Source of the DNA: an uncultured Myxococcales bacterium
GTDB taxonomy: Bacteria > Myxococcota_A > Polyangia > Palsa-1104 > JAEUJZ01
Length of the DNA stretch: 34,788 nucleotides
Reading direction: 5' to 3'
Assembly: GCA_937868485.1 (NCBI GenBank)
Contig: CALMML010000420.1
Location: 1-34,788, forward strand
A program made the position numbers and the translations under genes. The number at the start of each line of letters is the position of its first letter. The stretch's first letter is position 1. This document shows positions 1 through 10,088 of the stretch, in pieces. The notes under the pieces are model-generated. The model had not been told where the DNA came from, did not search any database, and worked only from the letters and a program-made list of their open reading frames with translations.

Positions 1-28
1 GAGAGAGAATTAAGAAATTTTCGTCTGA

Positions 29-1036
29 ATGTATTTGGTCCTTTACACGGACCTAGACGGGGATGGGAAGCAGGATTTGGTGTATACGCAGCGGGGGGCA
101 AACTCGATTGCTGTGCGTCTTGGTGTGGGAGATGGCACGTTTCCCAACGTGGCGACCTACGCATCGGGAGGGACGACTCCTGTTGAGCTGGCGTTGGCAG
201 ACTTTAACAACGACAACAAGCTCGACGTTGCAGTGGCGAACTTGAACGGAGGCGGAGTCGGAATCCTGCTTGGGAATGGAAACGGAACGTTCCAAGCGGC
301 CAAGATGATCGCGGCGGCGACTCCGCACGGACTGGCTGTGGGCGATGTGAATGGCGACGGAAAGATGGATGTCCTGGTGTCCAATCAGGTGAGCGCGGTC
401 AACGTGTTCATCGGAGATGGCGCGGGCGGACTGACGGCTGCCAATCCCGCAACGATTCCGGTGGGATCCGTGCCGTATGATCTGGCGCTCGGAGATCTGA
501 ACAACGACGGCAAGCTGGATGTGGTCGCCACAAACTTCAACGACAAGACGCTGAGCATCCGACTGGGAAACGGAAACGGAACGTTTAGCAACACCAGCAC
601 GTTGAACACCAACGCAGGTCCCATCGGCGTGCTGATCTCGGATCTGAATGCAGACAAGAACCTCGACATTGTGGTGGTCAATCAGACTGCGGGCAATGCG
701 TCGATCTTTCTGGGCGACGGAACCGGAGTGTTTGGGAATCCCTCTACGCTGAACTTGGGAAGCGGTCCGCGTCAGGTGTGGGTGGCCGATATGAACCGAG
801 ACGGACTGCTGGATCTGACCTTTTCCAACAGCAGCAGCAGCAATGTTGGTGTCTACCTTGGGAACGGACAAGGCAGCTTTACCGGCGCCACGGGAGCGAC
901 TCTGTTCGGTGTCGGTAGCACTCCGTTTGGGGTGACTGCCGGTGATCTGAACGGAGACGGAAACCGTGATCTGGTCGTTGCAGACTCGGGGTCATCGACG
1001 CTATCGGTGCTGCTGGCAACAGAGCTGTGCAAGTAA
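29..1036 (+). CDS. FG-GAP/VCBS repeat protein, N-terminus apparently missing
   Basis: The 335-residue product consists almost entirely of seven repeats of about 45-47 residues. Each has a calcium-loop-like D-x-[DN]-x-[DN]-G/N-x-x-D core (for example DLDGDGKQDL, DVNGDGKMDV, DLNGDGNRDL) followed by a beta strand and an LGxGxGxF turn. This is the pattern of FG-GAP/VCBS beta-propeller repeats, usually found on exported or surface proteins. The first repeat begins only about seven residues after the ATG, and there is no signal peptide. In-frame stops stand directly upstream (TAA at 11-13, TGA at 26-28). The gene may therefore be the 3' part of a longer reading frame broken near position 28, or the real 5' part may lie in another frame beyond the window edge. 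The repeats make the family assignment firm; the start is doubtful. The ligand is unknown. Confidence 0.65.
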   Translation: MYLVLYTDLDGDGKQDLVYTQRGANSIAVRLGVGDGTFPNVATYASGGTTPVELALADFNNDNKLDVAVANLNGGGVGILLGNGNGTFQAAKMIAAATPHGLAVGDVNGDGKMDVLVSNQVSAVNVFIGDGAGGLTAANPATIPVGSVPYDLALGDLNNDGKLDVVATNFNDKTLSIRLGNGNGTFSNTSTLNTNAGPIGVLISDLNADKNLDIVVVNQTAGNASIFLGDGTGVFGNPSTLNLGSGPRQVWVADMNRDGLLDLTFSNSSSSNVGVYLGNGQGSFTGATGATLFGVGSTPFGVTAGDLNGDGNRDLVVADSGSSTLSVLLATELCK

Positions 1037-1098
1037 TGACTGCAAAGGGCTTGCATCTACGCGAGTCCCTGTCTGTTTGCTGTGTAGCCTGACTTCTT

Positions 1099-1110
1099 GA
1101 CTACGTAGTC
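1099..1110. promoter_or_regulatory. 12-bp perfect palindrome, possible operator
   Basis: GACTAC is followed directly by its reverse complement GTAGTC in the 235-bp gap between the VCBS gene and the lipase/acyl-CoA synthetase fusion gene. It has no loop, so it suits a dimeric DNA-binding protein better than a terminator. A pyrimidine-rich stretch follows. Function is inferred only from symmetry and position. Confidence 0.25.
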
Positions 1111-1271
1111 GTTCTTTCCTTCTGCCATTTTCGTCGCTGATTCTTGATGACAGAGCCTTCCTCTTGCGGGGAGGGCGGGTGCTTCCGTATTCGTCGGAAG
1201 AAGTTGTCGTATTGCGAAGTACTTGCGATATCATGACGACCCGCTGCCTCTTTTGCAGGGACAAAACCGAC

Positions 1272-4200
1272 ATGGGAATCGCGCAGAGACTCCGTAGCCG
1301 CATTCGTCATACCCAGACCAGCTTGATGAATACCGCCAAGCTGATGAGTGGGAATCGCTTCACTGCGCCGTATCACACTCCGTTTCAAGTCGTACTGGAA
1401 ACAGAGACGTATTCCCTTCGTCACTACACGAGCAGTAGGAATCCTTCGGGATCGTGTGTGCTGCTGGTTCCTCCGCTGATGGTGACGGCAGAGATCTATG
1501 ACATGGCACCGGATCTGAGCGCGGTGCTGTGGCTGCTTGCGCAAGGACATGATGTGTGGGGTGTTGACTTTGGGAGTCCACATGCCACACCGCAGGGTCT
1601 GGAAAAGACGCTCACTGATCACGTTGTCGCGGTCAGCTCTGCGGTGGATGAACTGGTGAAGCAGCGCGGCGGATCGGTTCACTTGATTGGCTATTCCCAA
1701 GGTGGAATGTTCATCTATCAAGCGGCTGCGTTCCGTCGCTGTAAGGACATTGCATCGCTCATTACGATGGGCAGTCCGGTGGACATCCTGCGCAACTTTC
1801 CGATTCCTGTTCACAGCGGAGTCCTGTCGAATCTGTTACACGCAGCGGAAGAGTGGGTGCGCGTTCCGCTGGAGAGTCTGCCGTTTCTGCCAGGTTGGAT
1901 CACAAGCTGGGGTTTCAAGCTGCTGAGCCCGCGACAGGAGCTGCGTCACCTGCTGATGATGCTGCGCTTTTTGGATGATGAGGAAGCGCTGAAAAAGCTG
2001 GAGCCGACGCGACGTTTTCTCGGTGGTGAGGGCTTTATTGCGTGGCCAGGTCCTGCGCTGCGAACATTTGTCGATGACTTTGTGGTTCACAACCGGATGA
2101 TGTCTGGTGGCTTTGTGATCGCAGGACAGACTGTGTCGCTTGCGGATCTGTCGGTTCCGATTCTGTACTTTCGCGGCAGTCGCGATGACTTTGCCAGGCC
2201 GCGCAGTGTGTCCGCGATTGAGCGTGTGGTTCCGCATGACGAAGTGTTTGGGCGGACGATTGATGCTGGACACTTGGGTCTGGTGGTGGGAACCAGAGCC
2301 CGTGAGGAAGTCTGGACCACCGTCGACAAATGGCTGGATTATCGGGACCGCAGCGGACCGAAGCCGATGTCGATAGGAAGGCTGCTTCCTATCGGTCACA
2401 GTCCACATCCGACGCCAAATCAGGATGCGAAAGCGGCGGATTCCGCAGGGATGTCGCGCCCAGAATCGGATCAGGAAGCAGAGACAGATCCGCTGAACAT
2501 GCGGGTCTTGTCTGCAGCTCCGCGCGCGCTGTGGCGAAAGGCTGGAGACATTGCGCTGGATGTCACAAGTGGAGCACGCTGGCTGCGCTGGCAGCTTCCG
2601 CGCGTGGTCGATCTGCTGCGCTTTTGGGACAGCGCCCCGATGTCGATGGCAGCGACGCTGGCAGCGCAAGCCAAAGCGATTCCTGATCGAACATTTTTTC
2701 TGTGGGAAGGTCGCGCATATTCCTATGCCGCAGCGGATCGGCGCGTGACCCAGATTGCAGCGGCGCTGTACGCCAGCGGAGTTCGCACCGGACAGACAGT
2801 GGGACTCCTGATGGACAATCATCCCGACTGTCTAACGGCACTGGTTGCGCTCAGTCGCTTGGGTGCGGTTCCGGCTCTGCTCAATCCTTCGACGCGCGGT
2901 GCGGCGCTTCGGCATGCACTGGACGTGACGAAGGTGCGTGATCTGATCGCGCTGTCGAGCAGTTCAGACCTTGCAGAGACGTTCGGTGTACGCAGGCTCT
3001 TGATTGGTGGGGTCGCTGGATCGCAGCGGGATCCTCTGCGTGACAAGGACGCTGTGATCGATCTGGAAGCGATTCATGCGGACTTTCCGTCTTCTGTGCA
3101 GCCAAACGCGGGTCGCGCCAGTGACATCGCCTGCTTGATGTTTACGTCGGGAACCACGGGAAAGCCGAAGGCGGTCAAGATCTCCAATCGACGCTGGCTG
3201 ATGGCTGCGATTGCTGCTAGCTCGGGCTGTGATCTGACGCCAAATGACACGGTGTACTGCTGCCTTCCGCTGCATCACGGAACCGGACTCCTGCTCGCTG
3301 CGGGTGGTGCGCTGCTGGGTGGTTGTCGCTTGGCGATTGCGCCGCGCTTTTCGGTTCGCGGCTTTTGGGAAGACATCCGGCGTAACGGTGTGACCGTGGT
3401 ATTTTACGTCGGAGAGCTGTGTCGTTACTTGGTGTCTGCTCCGCCTTCTCCGCTGGAACGAAGTCACGCGGTTCGGCTGTTTGTGGGCAACGGAATGCGC
3501 GCAGATGTCTGGCGCGAGCTGCTGCGTCGCTTCGGTCGTGTCAGCGTGCTTGAGTTCTACGCAGCGACGGAAGGAAACGCGGTGATGACCAACCTAACCG
3601 GCGAAAAGATCGGCTCGGTGGGTCGGGTTCCGCTTGGACTGGTGCGAACGCTGGTGGTGAAGTATGAACCCGAGACAGAGTCCTATCCGCGCACCCCGGA
3701 TGGATTCCTGATTCCTGCGGAGACCAATCAGCCGGGCATGCTGCTCGTCGAGATTCAGAAACAGAATCCGCTGTCGCGCTTTGATGGCTACACCGATGCA
3801 GCGGCGACCGAAGCGAAGATCCTGCGTAGTGTCTTGCAAGCGGGAGACGCTTGGTTTTGTAGCGGAGATCTGATGCGCGAAGACGAAGACGGAGACTTTT
3901 GGTTCGTCGATCGCGTCGGGGATACCTTTCGCTGGAAAGGCGAAAATGTCTCGACAGAGCAGGTCGCAGCCGTCCTGTCCGAGCTTCCGTTTGTCGAGAT
4001 CTCAACGGTCTACGGGGTGCGCATTGCGGGTCAGGAAGGACGGGCCGGAATGGCTGCGATCAAGCTACGAGAAGGACACTCCTTTGATCCCGCTGCGTTG
4101 TTTGTCTGCGTCGAAAAACACCTGATTGAGGCCGCGCGACCGCGCTTTGTTCGCTTGGTGTTCGATCTGCAAATGACAGAGACGCTGAAGATCCAAAAAC

Positions 4201-4328
4201 AGCCGCTGCTGGCGGACGGAATCGATCTGGGTCGCATCGGCGAGCTGTATGTGTATGACAAGGGCGCGCGCAGCTATCGGAACGTGCAGGAGGAATCGCA
4301 GCTTGAGGCTCTTTTGCCGTCGCTGTAG
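1272..4328 (+). CDS. Lipase-like alpha/beta hydrolase fused to long-chain acyl-CoA synthetase
   Basis: This is a fusion of two enzymes (1018 residues from this start). The N-terminal 360 residues form a PhaC/lipase-like alpha/beta hydrolase with the nucleophile elbow GYSQGG (Ser142), a likely acid in GSRDDFA (Asp305/306) and His334 in DAGHLG. After a linker, the C-terminal half is an ANL adenylating enzyme with the phosphate loop FTSGTTGKPK (624-633), YAATEG (763-768), the SGD motif and DRVGDTFRWKGENVS (880-894), close to FATP-type long-chain acyl-CoA synthetases. By family knowledge the synthetase makes acyl-AMP and then acyl-CoA. The same architecture occurs in mycobacterial Rv1683, tied to triacylglycerol turnover, so coupled release and activation of fatty acids is a reasonable inference. 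The frame is open up to 1164, but the ATG at 1272 has AGGGA ten bases upstream. An earlier ATG lies at 1233. Confidence 0.85.
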   Translation: MGIAQRLRSRIRHTQTSLMNTAKLMSGNRFTAPYHTPFQVVLETETYSLRHYTSSRNPSGSCVLLVPPLMVTAEIYDMAPDLSAVLWLLAQGHDVWGVDFGSPHATPQGLEKTLTDHVVAVSSAVDELVKQRGGSVHLIGYSQGGMFIYQAAAFRRCKDIASLITMGSPVDILRNFPIPVHSGVLSNLLHAAEEWVRVPLESLPFLPGWITSWGFKLLSPRQELRHLLMMLRFLDDEEALKKLEPTRRFLGGEGFIAWPGPALRTFVDDFVVHNRMMSGGFVIAGQTVSLADLSVPILYFRGSRDDFARPRSVSAIERVVPHDEVFGRTIDAGHLGLVVGTRAREEVWTTVDKWLDYRDRSGPKPMSIGRLLPIGHSPHPTPNQDAKAADSAGMSRPESDQEAETDPLNMRVLSAAPRALWRKAGDIALDVTSGARWLRWQLPRVVDLLRFWDSAPMSMAATLAAQAKAIPDRTFFLWEGRAYSYAAADRRVTQIAAALYASGVRTGQTVGLLMDNHPDCLTALVALSRLGAVPALLNPSTRGAALRHALDVTKVRDLIALSSSSDLAETFGVRRLLIGGVAGSQRDPLRDKDAVIDLEAIHADFPSSVQPNAGRASDIACLMFTSGTTGKPKAVKISNRRWLMAAIAASSGCDLTPNDTVYCCLPLHHGTGLLLAAGGALLGGCRLAIAPRFSVRGFWEDIRRNGVTVVFYVGELCRYLVSAPPSPLERSHAVRLFVGNGMRADVWRELLRRFGRVSVLEFYAATEGNAVMTNLTGEKIGSVGRVPLGLVRTLVVKYEPETESYPRTPDGFLIPAETNQPGMLLVEIQKQNPLSRFDGYTDAAATEAKILRSVLQAGDAWFCSGDLMREDEDGDFWFVDRVGDTFRWKGENVSTEQVAAVLSELPFVEISTVYGVRIAGQEGRAGMAAIKLREGHSFDPAALFVCVEKHLIEAARPRFVRLVFDLQMTETLKIQKQPLLADGIDLGRIGELYVYDKGARSYRNVQEESQLEALLPSL

Positions 4329-4364
4329 CGCCATCGTGGTCGTGCTGCGCGGACTGGCTCGGTC

Positions 4365-5717
4365 GTGCTACGATCACTCGTTGTGATGCTGACGATCACG
4401 CTTCCTTTGCAAGTGGCGCTGGGCTGTGTGATGACTCCGCCTGCGACGCCGCCAGCGCTTGTGACCGCAGTGACTGCGCGCTGTATGCAGGATCTGCGTC
4501 AGCCGCTGTGGACGCTACATGATCCAGCGATGGCGGTGCTGACCGCGCAAGGCTCGCTGGCACTTCCCAGTCTGCGCAGCTGTGTGATGACAGAGTCCGT
4601 GGATGAAGCGCGTGCGCGCTGTGTTCGGGCGCTGGGAATGCAAGACGGTGAGGATGTGAAACAGACGATCTTCACGGTGCTTGGCCAGCCTGATCTGACA
4701 GACAGCACGGTGTCTGCGCTCGCGTCGGTGGTGGCCGCCAAAGGACTGCGTGATGCACTGCCTCTGCTTCATCGTTTTGTTCGGGGGGATGACTTCGCAA
4801 GTCACAGTGTGGCGATGGCGATGTTTCAGCTCGATCCGCACGACTATGTGAAGCTTCCTTCTGCGCAGCAAGTGGCCTATGCCGTGGGAATCGCGGACAG
4901 TCCGTTTCTGAAGACACATCGGATGTACTCCGCTGCGTTTGCGAGTACAGCTCCGCGCTTGGCAGAGATCTTGGTCGATCATCTGCGGCTTGGACGGGTG
5001 TCGCTTGCAGGAAAAGAAGTGCTGATGATTCGCTGGCTGCATCTTGTGGGACAGCTGGCCTCGTCGGTGCATGCGAAAGCGGTGCTGGAGATCGCGCTGT
5101 TTGACGGATCGGAAGCGGCGCGCGCATCGGTGCTGGGACTGCTGGCAGAGTGGAACTCTCCCCTTGGCATTCCGCTGGCCGTAGAGATCTTCCGTGATGC
5201 GCTCAGTCAGCCCACGTTTGCGCGATCCGCTGTGATTGATCAGGCGGGGCGTTATCTGCGTCGGCTCAGCGCTGCGCAGCAACCGGACGCGCGGGCGGCG
5301 CTGTCTGCGCTGTGGAAGGAAAGCGGAGCCAGCTCTCCGTTAGGAATCGCAGCAGGAACCGGAGCCTTGGCAGCAGCAGGAGTCCCTGTGCAGATTCCTG
5401 ATCGTGTCCGCAAAGGTGTTCGCTGTCAGCTGGTGTGGTCGTATCGGAGCATGACTCCTACTCCGGCTGCGATCGAGGTGGCGGAGCTTGTGGACTCACC
5501 TTGTGCGCACGATATGACGATTCTGCTCGACACTCCCGATCGGCAGCTGACCGACGGGCTGATTGCGTTTTTGCGCTTTCCGCCCCCGGACCCAGATCTG
5601 TTTACAGCGGCGCGCACGGCGCTGGCGTGGCAGTGCGGAAGACGGCTCAAGCTGTCGATGTGTCGTCACGCAGCGTGGTATCTGCGCGGCGTTCCGCTTC
5701 CGTCTCATCCCGATTAG
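4365..5717 (+). CDS. Putative lipoprotein, helical-repeat (HEAT-like) protein of unknown function
   Basis: The product (450 residues from the GTG start, 443 from the ATG at 4386) begins with a short hydrophobic stretch ending in VALGC. This resembles a lipoprotein signal peptide, although the lipobox is not ideal. The rest is alanine/leucine-rich and predominantly helical, with repeated segments such as [30 protein letters not shown] and [12 protein letters not shown] that look like HEAT-type repeats. I do not recognise a specific family. It starts 36 bases after the lipase/acyl-CoA synthetase gene on the same strand, so the two may be cotranscribed. There is no clear ribosome binding site before either start. 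Membrane attachment is inference. Confidence 0.6.
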   Translation: MLRSLVVMLTITLPLQVALGCVMTPPATPPALVTAVTARCMQDLRQPLWTLHDPAMAVLTAQGSLALPSLRSCVMTESVDEARARCVRALGMQDGEDVKQTIFTVLGQPDLTDSTVSALASVVAAKGLRDALPLLHRFVRGDDFASHSVAMAMFQLDPHDYVKLPSAQQVAYAVGIADSPFLKTHRMYSAAFASTAPRLAEILVDHLRLGRVSLAGKEVLMIRWLHLVGQLASSVHAKAVLEIALFDGSEAARASVLGLLAEWNSPLGIPLAVEIFRDALSQPTFARSAVIDQAGRYLRRLSAAQQPDARAALSALWKESGASSPLGIAAGTGALAAAGVPVQIPDRVRKGVRCQLVWSYRSMTPTPAAIEVAELVDSPCAHDMTILLDTPDRQLTDGLIAFLRFPPPDPDLFTAARTALAWQCGRRLKLSMCRHAAWYLRGVPLPSHPD

Positions 5718-5739
5718 GAAGCGCTCTTTCTACGTTTGC

Positions 5740-5768
5740 GAAAAACCTGAGGAAGCGCGCGGTTTTTC
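5740..5768 (+). terminator. Possible hairpin terminator after the helical-repeat gene
   Basis: An 8-bp inverted repeat (GAAAAACC at 5740-5747, GGTTTTTC at 5761-5768) encloses a 13-base loop shortly after the upstream stop codon. The right arm supplies a run of five T. The stem is AT-rich on the outer side, which is weak for an intrinsic terminator, so this is tentative. Confidence 0.3.
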
Positions 5769-5794
5769 TTCGCCAGGCTCAAAAGTCGGCAGGG

Positions 5795-5800
5795 TATAAT
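5795..5800 (+). promoter_or_regulatory. Candidate -10 box for the moxR-DUF58-tgpA operon
   Basis: An exact TATAAT hexamer stands in the 185-bp gap before the MoxR gene, just after the possible terminator. No convincing -35 box is seen 16-18 bases upstream, so it may need an activator. TATAAT is rare by chance in this GC-rich region. Confidence 0.4.
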
Positions 5801-5902
5801 GACTTAACCCGTAAGGTCACCTTGGGCTCGACGATAAACACTGTAGGCACCGTCCCAGGTGCAGCTCCGCGCGCGGCGGCAGTCAAGGCTGCGTATTCCA
5901 CG

Positions 5903-6834
<932 letters not shown>

Positions 6835-6838
<4 letters not shown>

Positions 6839-7932
6839 GCCTGCGCTTCCTCACCCGTCTGCGCGGCGTACGCCTGACCCGCGATGGGTGGTGGTTCTGC
6901 ACCGCTGGGATCTGTCTGTTCTTCGTCGCGCTCAACAGTGGAAACAACCTGCTCTATCTGCTGCTGTCGATGCTGATCGCGCTGATGATCGCGTCGCTGG
7001 TGCTGGCTGAAGCGTCGCTGCGCGGAGTCATTCCCAAGCGTCAGCCGCCGCCTCGTCTGCATGCCGGAACGCCGTTTTTGATGGGCATTGCGCTGCGCAA
7101 TGAAAAGCAGAAGCTGCCATCGTTTTCAATCGAAGTAGAAGATCTGTGCGACGACAAAGTGGTGGACAAGCGCTGCTACTTTTTGAAGATTCCGTCGGGA
7201 CGCACGCAGCAGACCGCCTATCGACATACGCTGCCTCGACGCGGACGCTATGTCTTTTCGGCGTTTCGGATTTCGACCAAGTTTCCGTTTGCGCTGTTTC
7301 GTTCGTCGCGCTACGTCGAGCATCGATCCGAGCTGCTGGTCTATCCGGCGCTGATTCAGCTGGAGCACTGGCCCAAAGCGCTGACGCAAGCCGTCGGAGA
7401 TCAGTCGATCTCGCGGCTGGGACGACGTGGCAGCTTTCATGCGCTGCGCGAATATCGCCAAGGTGACGATCCGCGTGAGATTCACTGGCGCAGCTCGGCG
7501 CGTCGTCAGCGACTGATGGTGCGCGAGCATGAGATCGAGGCGGTTCAGCAGGTGACGCTCTATATCGACAACGCGCTTCCCGTCGACAAGCTGCGCGATC
7601 CCGAGGAGCTGGCTAAGCTGGAAAAGGTGATCTCGTGGGGCGCATCGCTCGGCGCGTTTTACCTGGACCATGGCTACGCGGTGCGACTGTGTGTGCGCAG
7701 CGTCGAGCCAGCGCTGCCGCTTTTGTGGAGCCCAGCGAGCCTGCAAAAGCTGCTGACGACGCTGGCTGTGCTTCCGACCGTCGGTCCTGACGTGCCGTTT
7801 CAGACGCCTCCGCCGCTGCCGCGCACTTCTGGCATGCCGATTTCGTCGCACGGCGATAGCTTGGTGGTGATTCGATCGGGCGCGCAGGTTCCGCGTGAAA
7901 AACACATGGGTCACGTCGTGGAGGCGTCATGA
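6835..7932 (+). CDS. DUF58 domain-containing membrane protein
   Basis: The 365-residue product has two hydrophobic segments near the N-terminus (about 20-34 and 38-60), a beta-rich middle, and the DUF58 signature around residues 202-233 ([20 protein letters not shown]). DUF58 proteins are regularly encoded between a MoxR ATPase and a transglutaminase-like membrane protein. The biochemical role is not established; involvement in envelope biology is inferred from partners. Start and stop overlap the neighbouring genes by four bases at both ends, so the three genes form one translationally coupled unit. Confidence 0.9.
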
Positions 7933-10088
7933 GGTTTGCAGCGACGCACAAAGCGGTGTCGTACCTGATGGTCACGACGGCGTTTGTGATGTTGATGCTG
8001 ACCGGCGAGCTGCCGCTGTGGCTGGACGCTGTGACGCTGCTTCTCATCGGTGGTTCGTACTTTTTCGATCCGCAGCAGCATCCGCTGATGCTCGGGCGGG
8101 CGTACAACTATTCGCTGTATGCGCTGGTGACGGTGGTGTCGCTGCTTCTGCTCGGGAATGCGGCGAGCGCGGATGCGTTCTGGGACGGTGGCCTGCGGGT
8201 GCTGTGTCTGCTGCTCGTCTGTAAGCTGTGGCAGCGACGACACAACGGCGATTACTTGCAAGCCTACGTCGTCAGCTTCGTGATGCTACTCGGCGCGACG
8301 TTTGTCGAAAGCAGCATGGTCTACGCGATCCTGTTGTTCGTGTACGTCGTGGCGGTGATCTGGACGCTGACGCTGTTTCATCTTCGTCGCGAGATGGAAG
8401 AAAACTATCTGCTCAAGCACCTGCCGGGCCGTCACGGTCAAGCGGCAGAGAGCGAGCGCGTCGAGGTCGAGCGCATCCTCAACTCGCGTCGCGTCGTCGG
8501 TCCGCCGTTTTTGCTGACGACCGCCGGGGCTGGGCTTGTGACGTTTGTGCTGGCGCTGATCGTGTTTGTGCTGCTGCCGCGCTTTCACGTCACCGTCGAT
8601 CTGCCGTTTCATCGGCGCATGCTGCCCTCGACGGGATTTTCCGATCGCTTGGAGCTGGGCAGTCACGGACTGTTGCGAGACAACCCGCGCGTGGTGATGC
8701 GCGTCGAGCTGCCCGGTCAGCGTCCGCCTGCAAGCCTTCGTCTGCGCGGCGTTTCGTTTGCGCACTATCACCACGGTCGCTGGACACAGAAGCGTCAGGG
8801 CGAGCAGCTTCTGACGGTGCAGCATGGCGTCGCGGCGATGGATGCAAGTGGCGTGGACTCCGTACGTGGTCGGGTTCAGCGCGCTGAGGTGTATCTGGAG
8901 CCGCTCGATGCCGATGCTCTGTTTACGCCTTCGCCGGGCAAGACGCTGTCGCTGCTGCTTCCCGAGTCGTTTGGTGGGCTGTCGGGGCTCCAGCTGGCGA
9001 CGACCAGCGACGGACAGGTCGTGGCGCATGGACGACGCTCGCCGCTGCATTACACCGTGCTGTCGCTGCCCGACGTGCTGTCCGATTCGCAGACGGACGA
9101 TGTCGCGCTGTATCGCGAGCTGTCACCGGAGCTGCGTCTTCGGCTGCGCTCACTGGCGCTACAGATCGTCGGAGATGCCAATTCCAGCGCCGAGCGCGCC
9201 GAGCGGCTGAGTCGCTATCTTTCGCAGAACTTTGCCTACACCACGCGGCTGTGGAAGCCGTCGCAGGAAGAGCCGCTGTTTGACTTTTTGCTGACGGAAA
9301 AGCGCGGACACTGTGAATACTTTGCGACGGCGCTGGCGGTGCTCTTGCGCAGCCTCGATATCCCGAGTCGCACCGTCAACGGCTACCTAACCGCCGAGTG
9401 GAACAGCTTTGGCCAGTTCTTCGTCGTCCGTCAGCAGCACGCGCACTCGTGGGTCGAAGCGCAGCTGCCGGGACAAGGCTGGGTGATCTTCGATCCGACG
9501 CCGCCGCAGAACAGCTCGCCGCGCCTGCCGGTGCTGTTTAAGCTTCGTCAGTTCTTCGACGGGCTGGACATGGACTTTGGCAAGTATGTGCTGGAATACG
9601 ATGTTCTGGCGCAGCAGCGTCTGAGCGATCGGATGTCGTCGCTGTTTCCTCGCAAAGCCCAGCCGGGCCGCGCCGCGAGTCCAGATTCCGACGTGCAGCT
9701 GGCGAGCTGGCGACGGATTGCGGTGATGCTGCTCGGGCTGACGACGCTGGCTGTGCTGTTGTGGCTGGTGCTGCGACGGCTGCGAACCGCGCAGGTACAG
9801 CCATCGCGCGATGTGACCGAGGGAAAAGGACTGCTCCGGCAGGCGCTGGTGACGCTCCGAAGGCGCGGCTTTGTGCGAGGGCAGGGCGAGACGCTCCAGA
9901 TGCTGTCGCAGCGGCTTGTGGATGCGAGCGATCCGTGTGCGCCGCCGTTTGCCAAGCTCGTCGAGCTGTACTACGCGCACCGCTTCGGCGACCTGCCCCT
10001 CGATCGCGTCGAGGTAAGCAGGCTGCTTCGAGAGATCGTGACGCTGGCCAAGCAGCATCCTCCGCGCGCGTCGTCGTTACCGAGTTAG
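7929..10088 (+). CDS. TgpA-like transglutaminase domain membrane protein (DUF3488/DUF4129)
   Basis: The 719-residue protein begins with several transmembrane helices (first 190 residues), followed by a soluble region and a transglutaminase-like core. The predicted triad is visible: Cys462 in KRGHCEYFA, His506 in QHAHSWVEA and Asp522 in VIFDPTP. A last membrane helix (about 597-619) and a cytoplasmic DUF4129-like tail complete the TgpA layout (DUF3488-transglutaminase-DUF4129). Pseudomonas TgpA is an inner-membrane protein with a periplasmic catalytic domain; its physiological substrate is unclear. It is the last gene of the MoxR-DUF58 operon and starts at an ATGA overlap. Its 3' end overlaps that of the convergent ettA gene by 12 bases. 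Confidence 0.9.
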   Translation: MRFAATHKAVSYLMVTTAFVMLMLTGELPLWLDAVTLLLIGGSYFFDPQQHPLMLGRAYNYSLYALVTVVSLLLLGNAASADAFWDGGLRVLCLLLVCKLWQRRHNGDYLQAYVVSFVMLLGATFVESSMVYAILLFVYVVAVIWTLTLFHLRREMEENYLLKHLPGRHGQAAESERVEVERILNSRRVVGPPFLLTTAGAGLVTFVLALIVFVLLPRFHVTVDLPFHRRMLPSTGFSDRLELGSHGLLRDNPRVVMRVELPGQRPPASLRLRGVSFAHYHHGRWTQKRQGEQLLTVQHGVAAMDASGVDSVRGRVQRAEVYLEPLDADALFTPSPGKTLSLLLPESFGGLSGLQLATTSDGQVVAHGRRSPLHYTVLSLPDVLSDSQTDDVALYRELSPELRLRLRSLALQIVGDANSSAERAERLSRYLSQNFAYTTRLWKPSQEEPLFDFLLTEKRGHCEYFATALAVLLRSLDIPSRTVNGYLTAEWNSFGQFFVVRQQHAHSWVEAQLPGQGWVIFDPTPPQNSSPRLPVLFKLRQFFDGLDMDFGKYVLEYDVLAQQRLSDRMSSLFPRKAQPGRAASPDSDVQLASWRRIAVMLLGLTTLAVLLWLVLRRLRTAQVQPSRDVTEGKGLLRQALVTLRRRGFVRGQGETLQMLSQRLVDASDPCAPPFAKLVELYYAHRFGDLPLDRVEVSRLLREIVTLAKQHPPRASSLPS

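Noticed and set aside
5435-5902. N-terminal extension of the MoxR gene to 5435
   Set aside because: The extra 156 residues lie mostly inside the preceding gene in another frame, have no MoxR similarity and cross the TATAAT promoter candidate.
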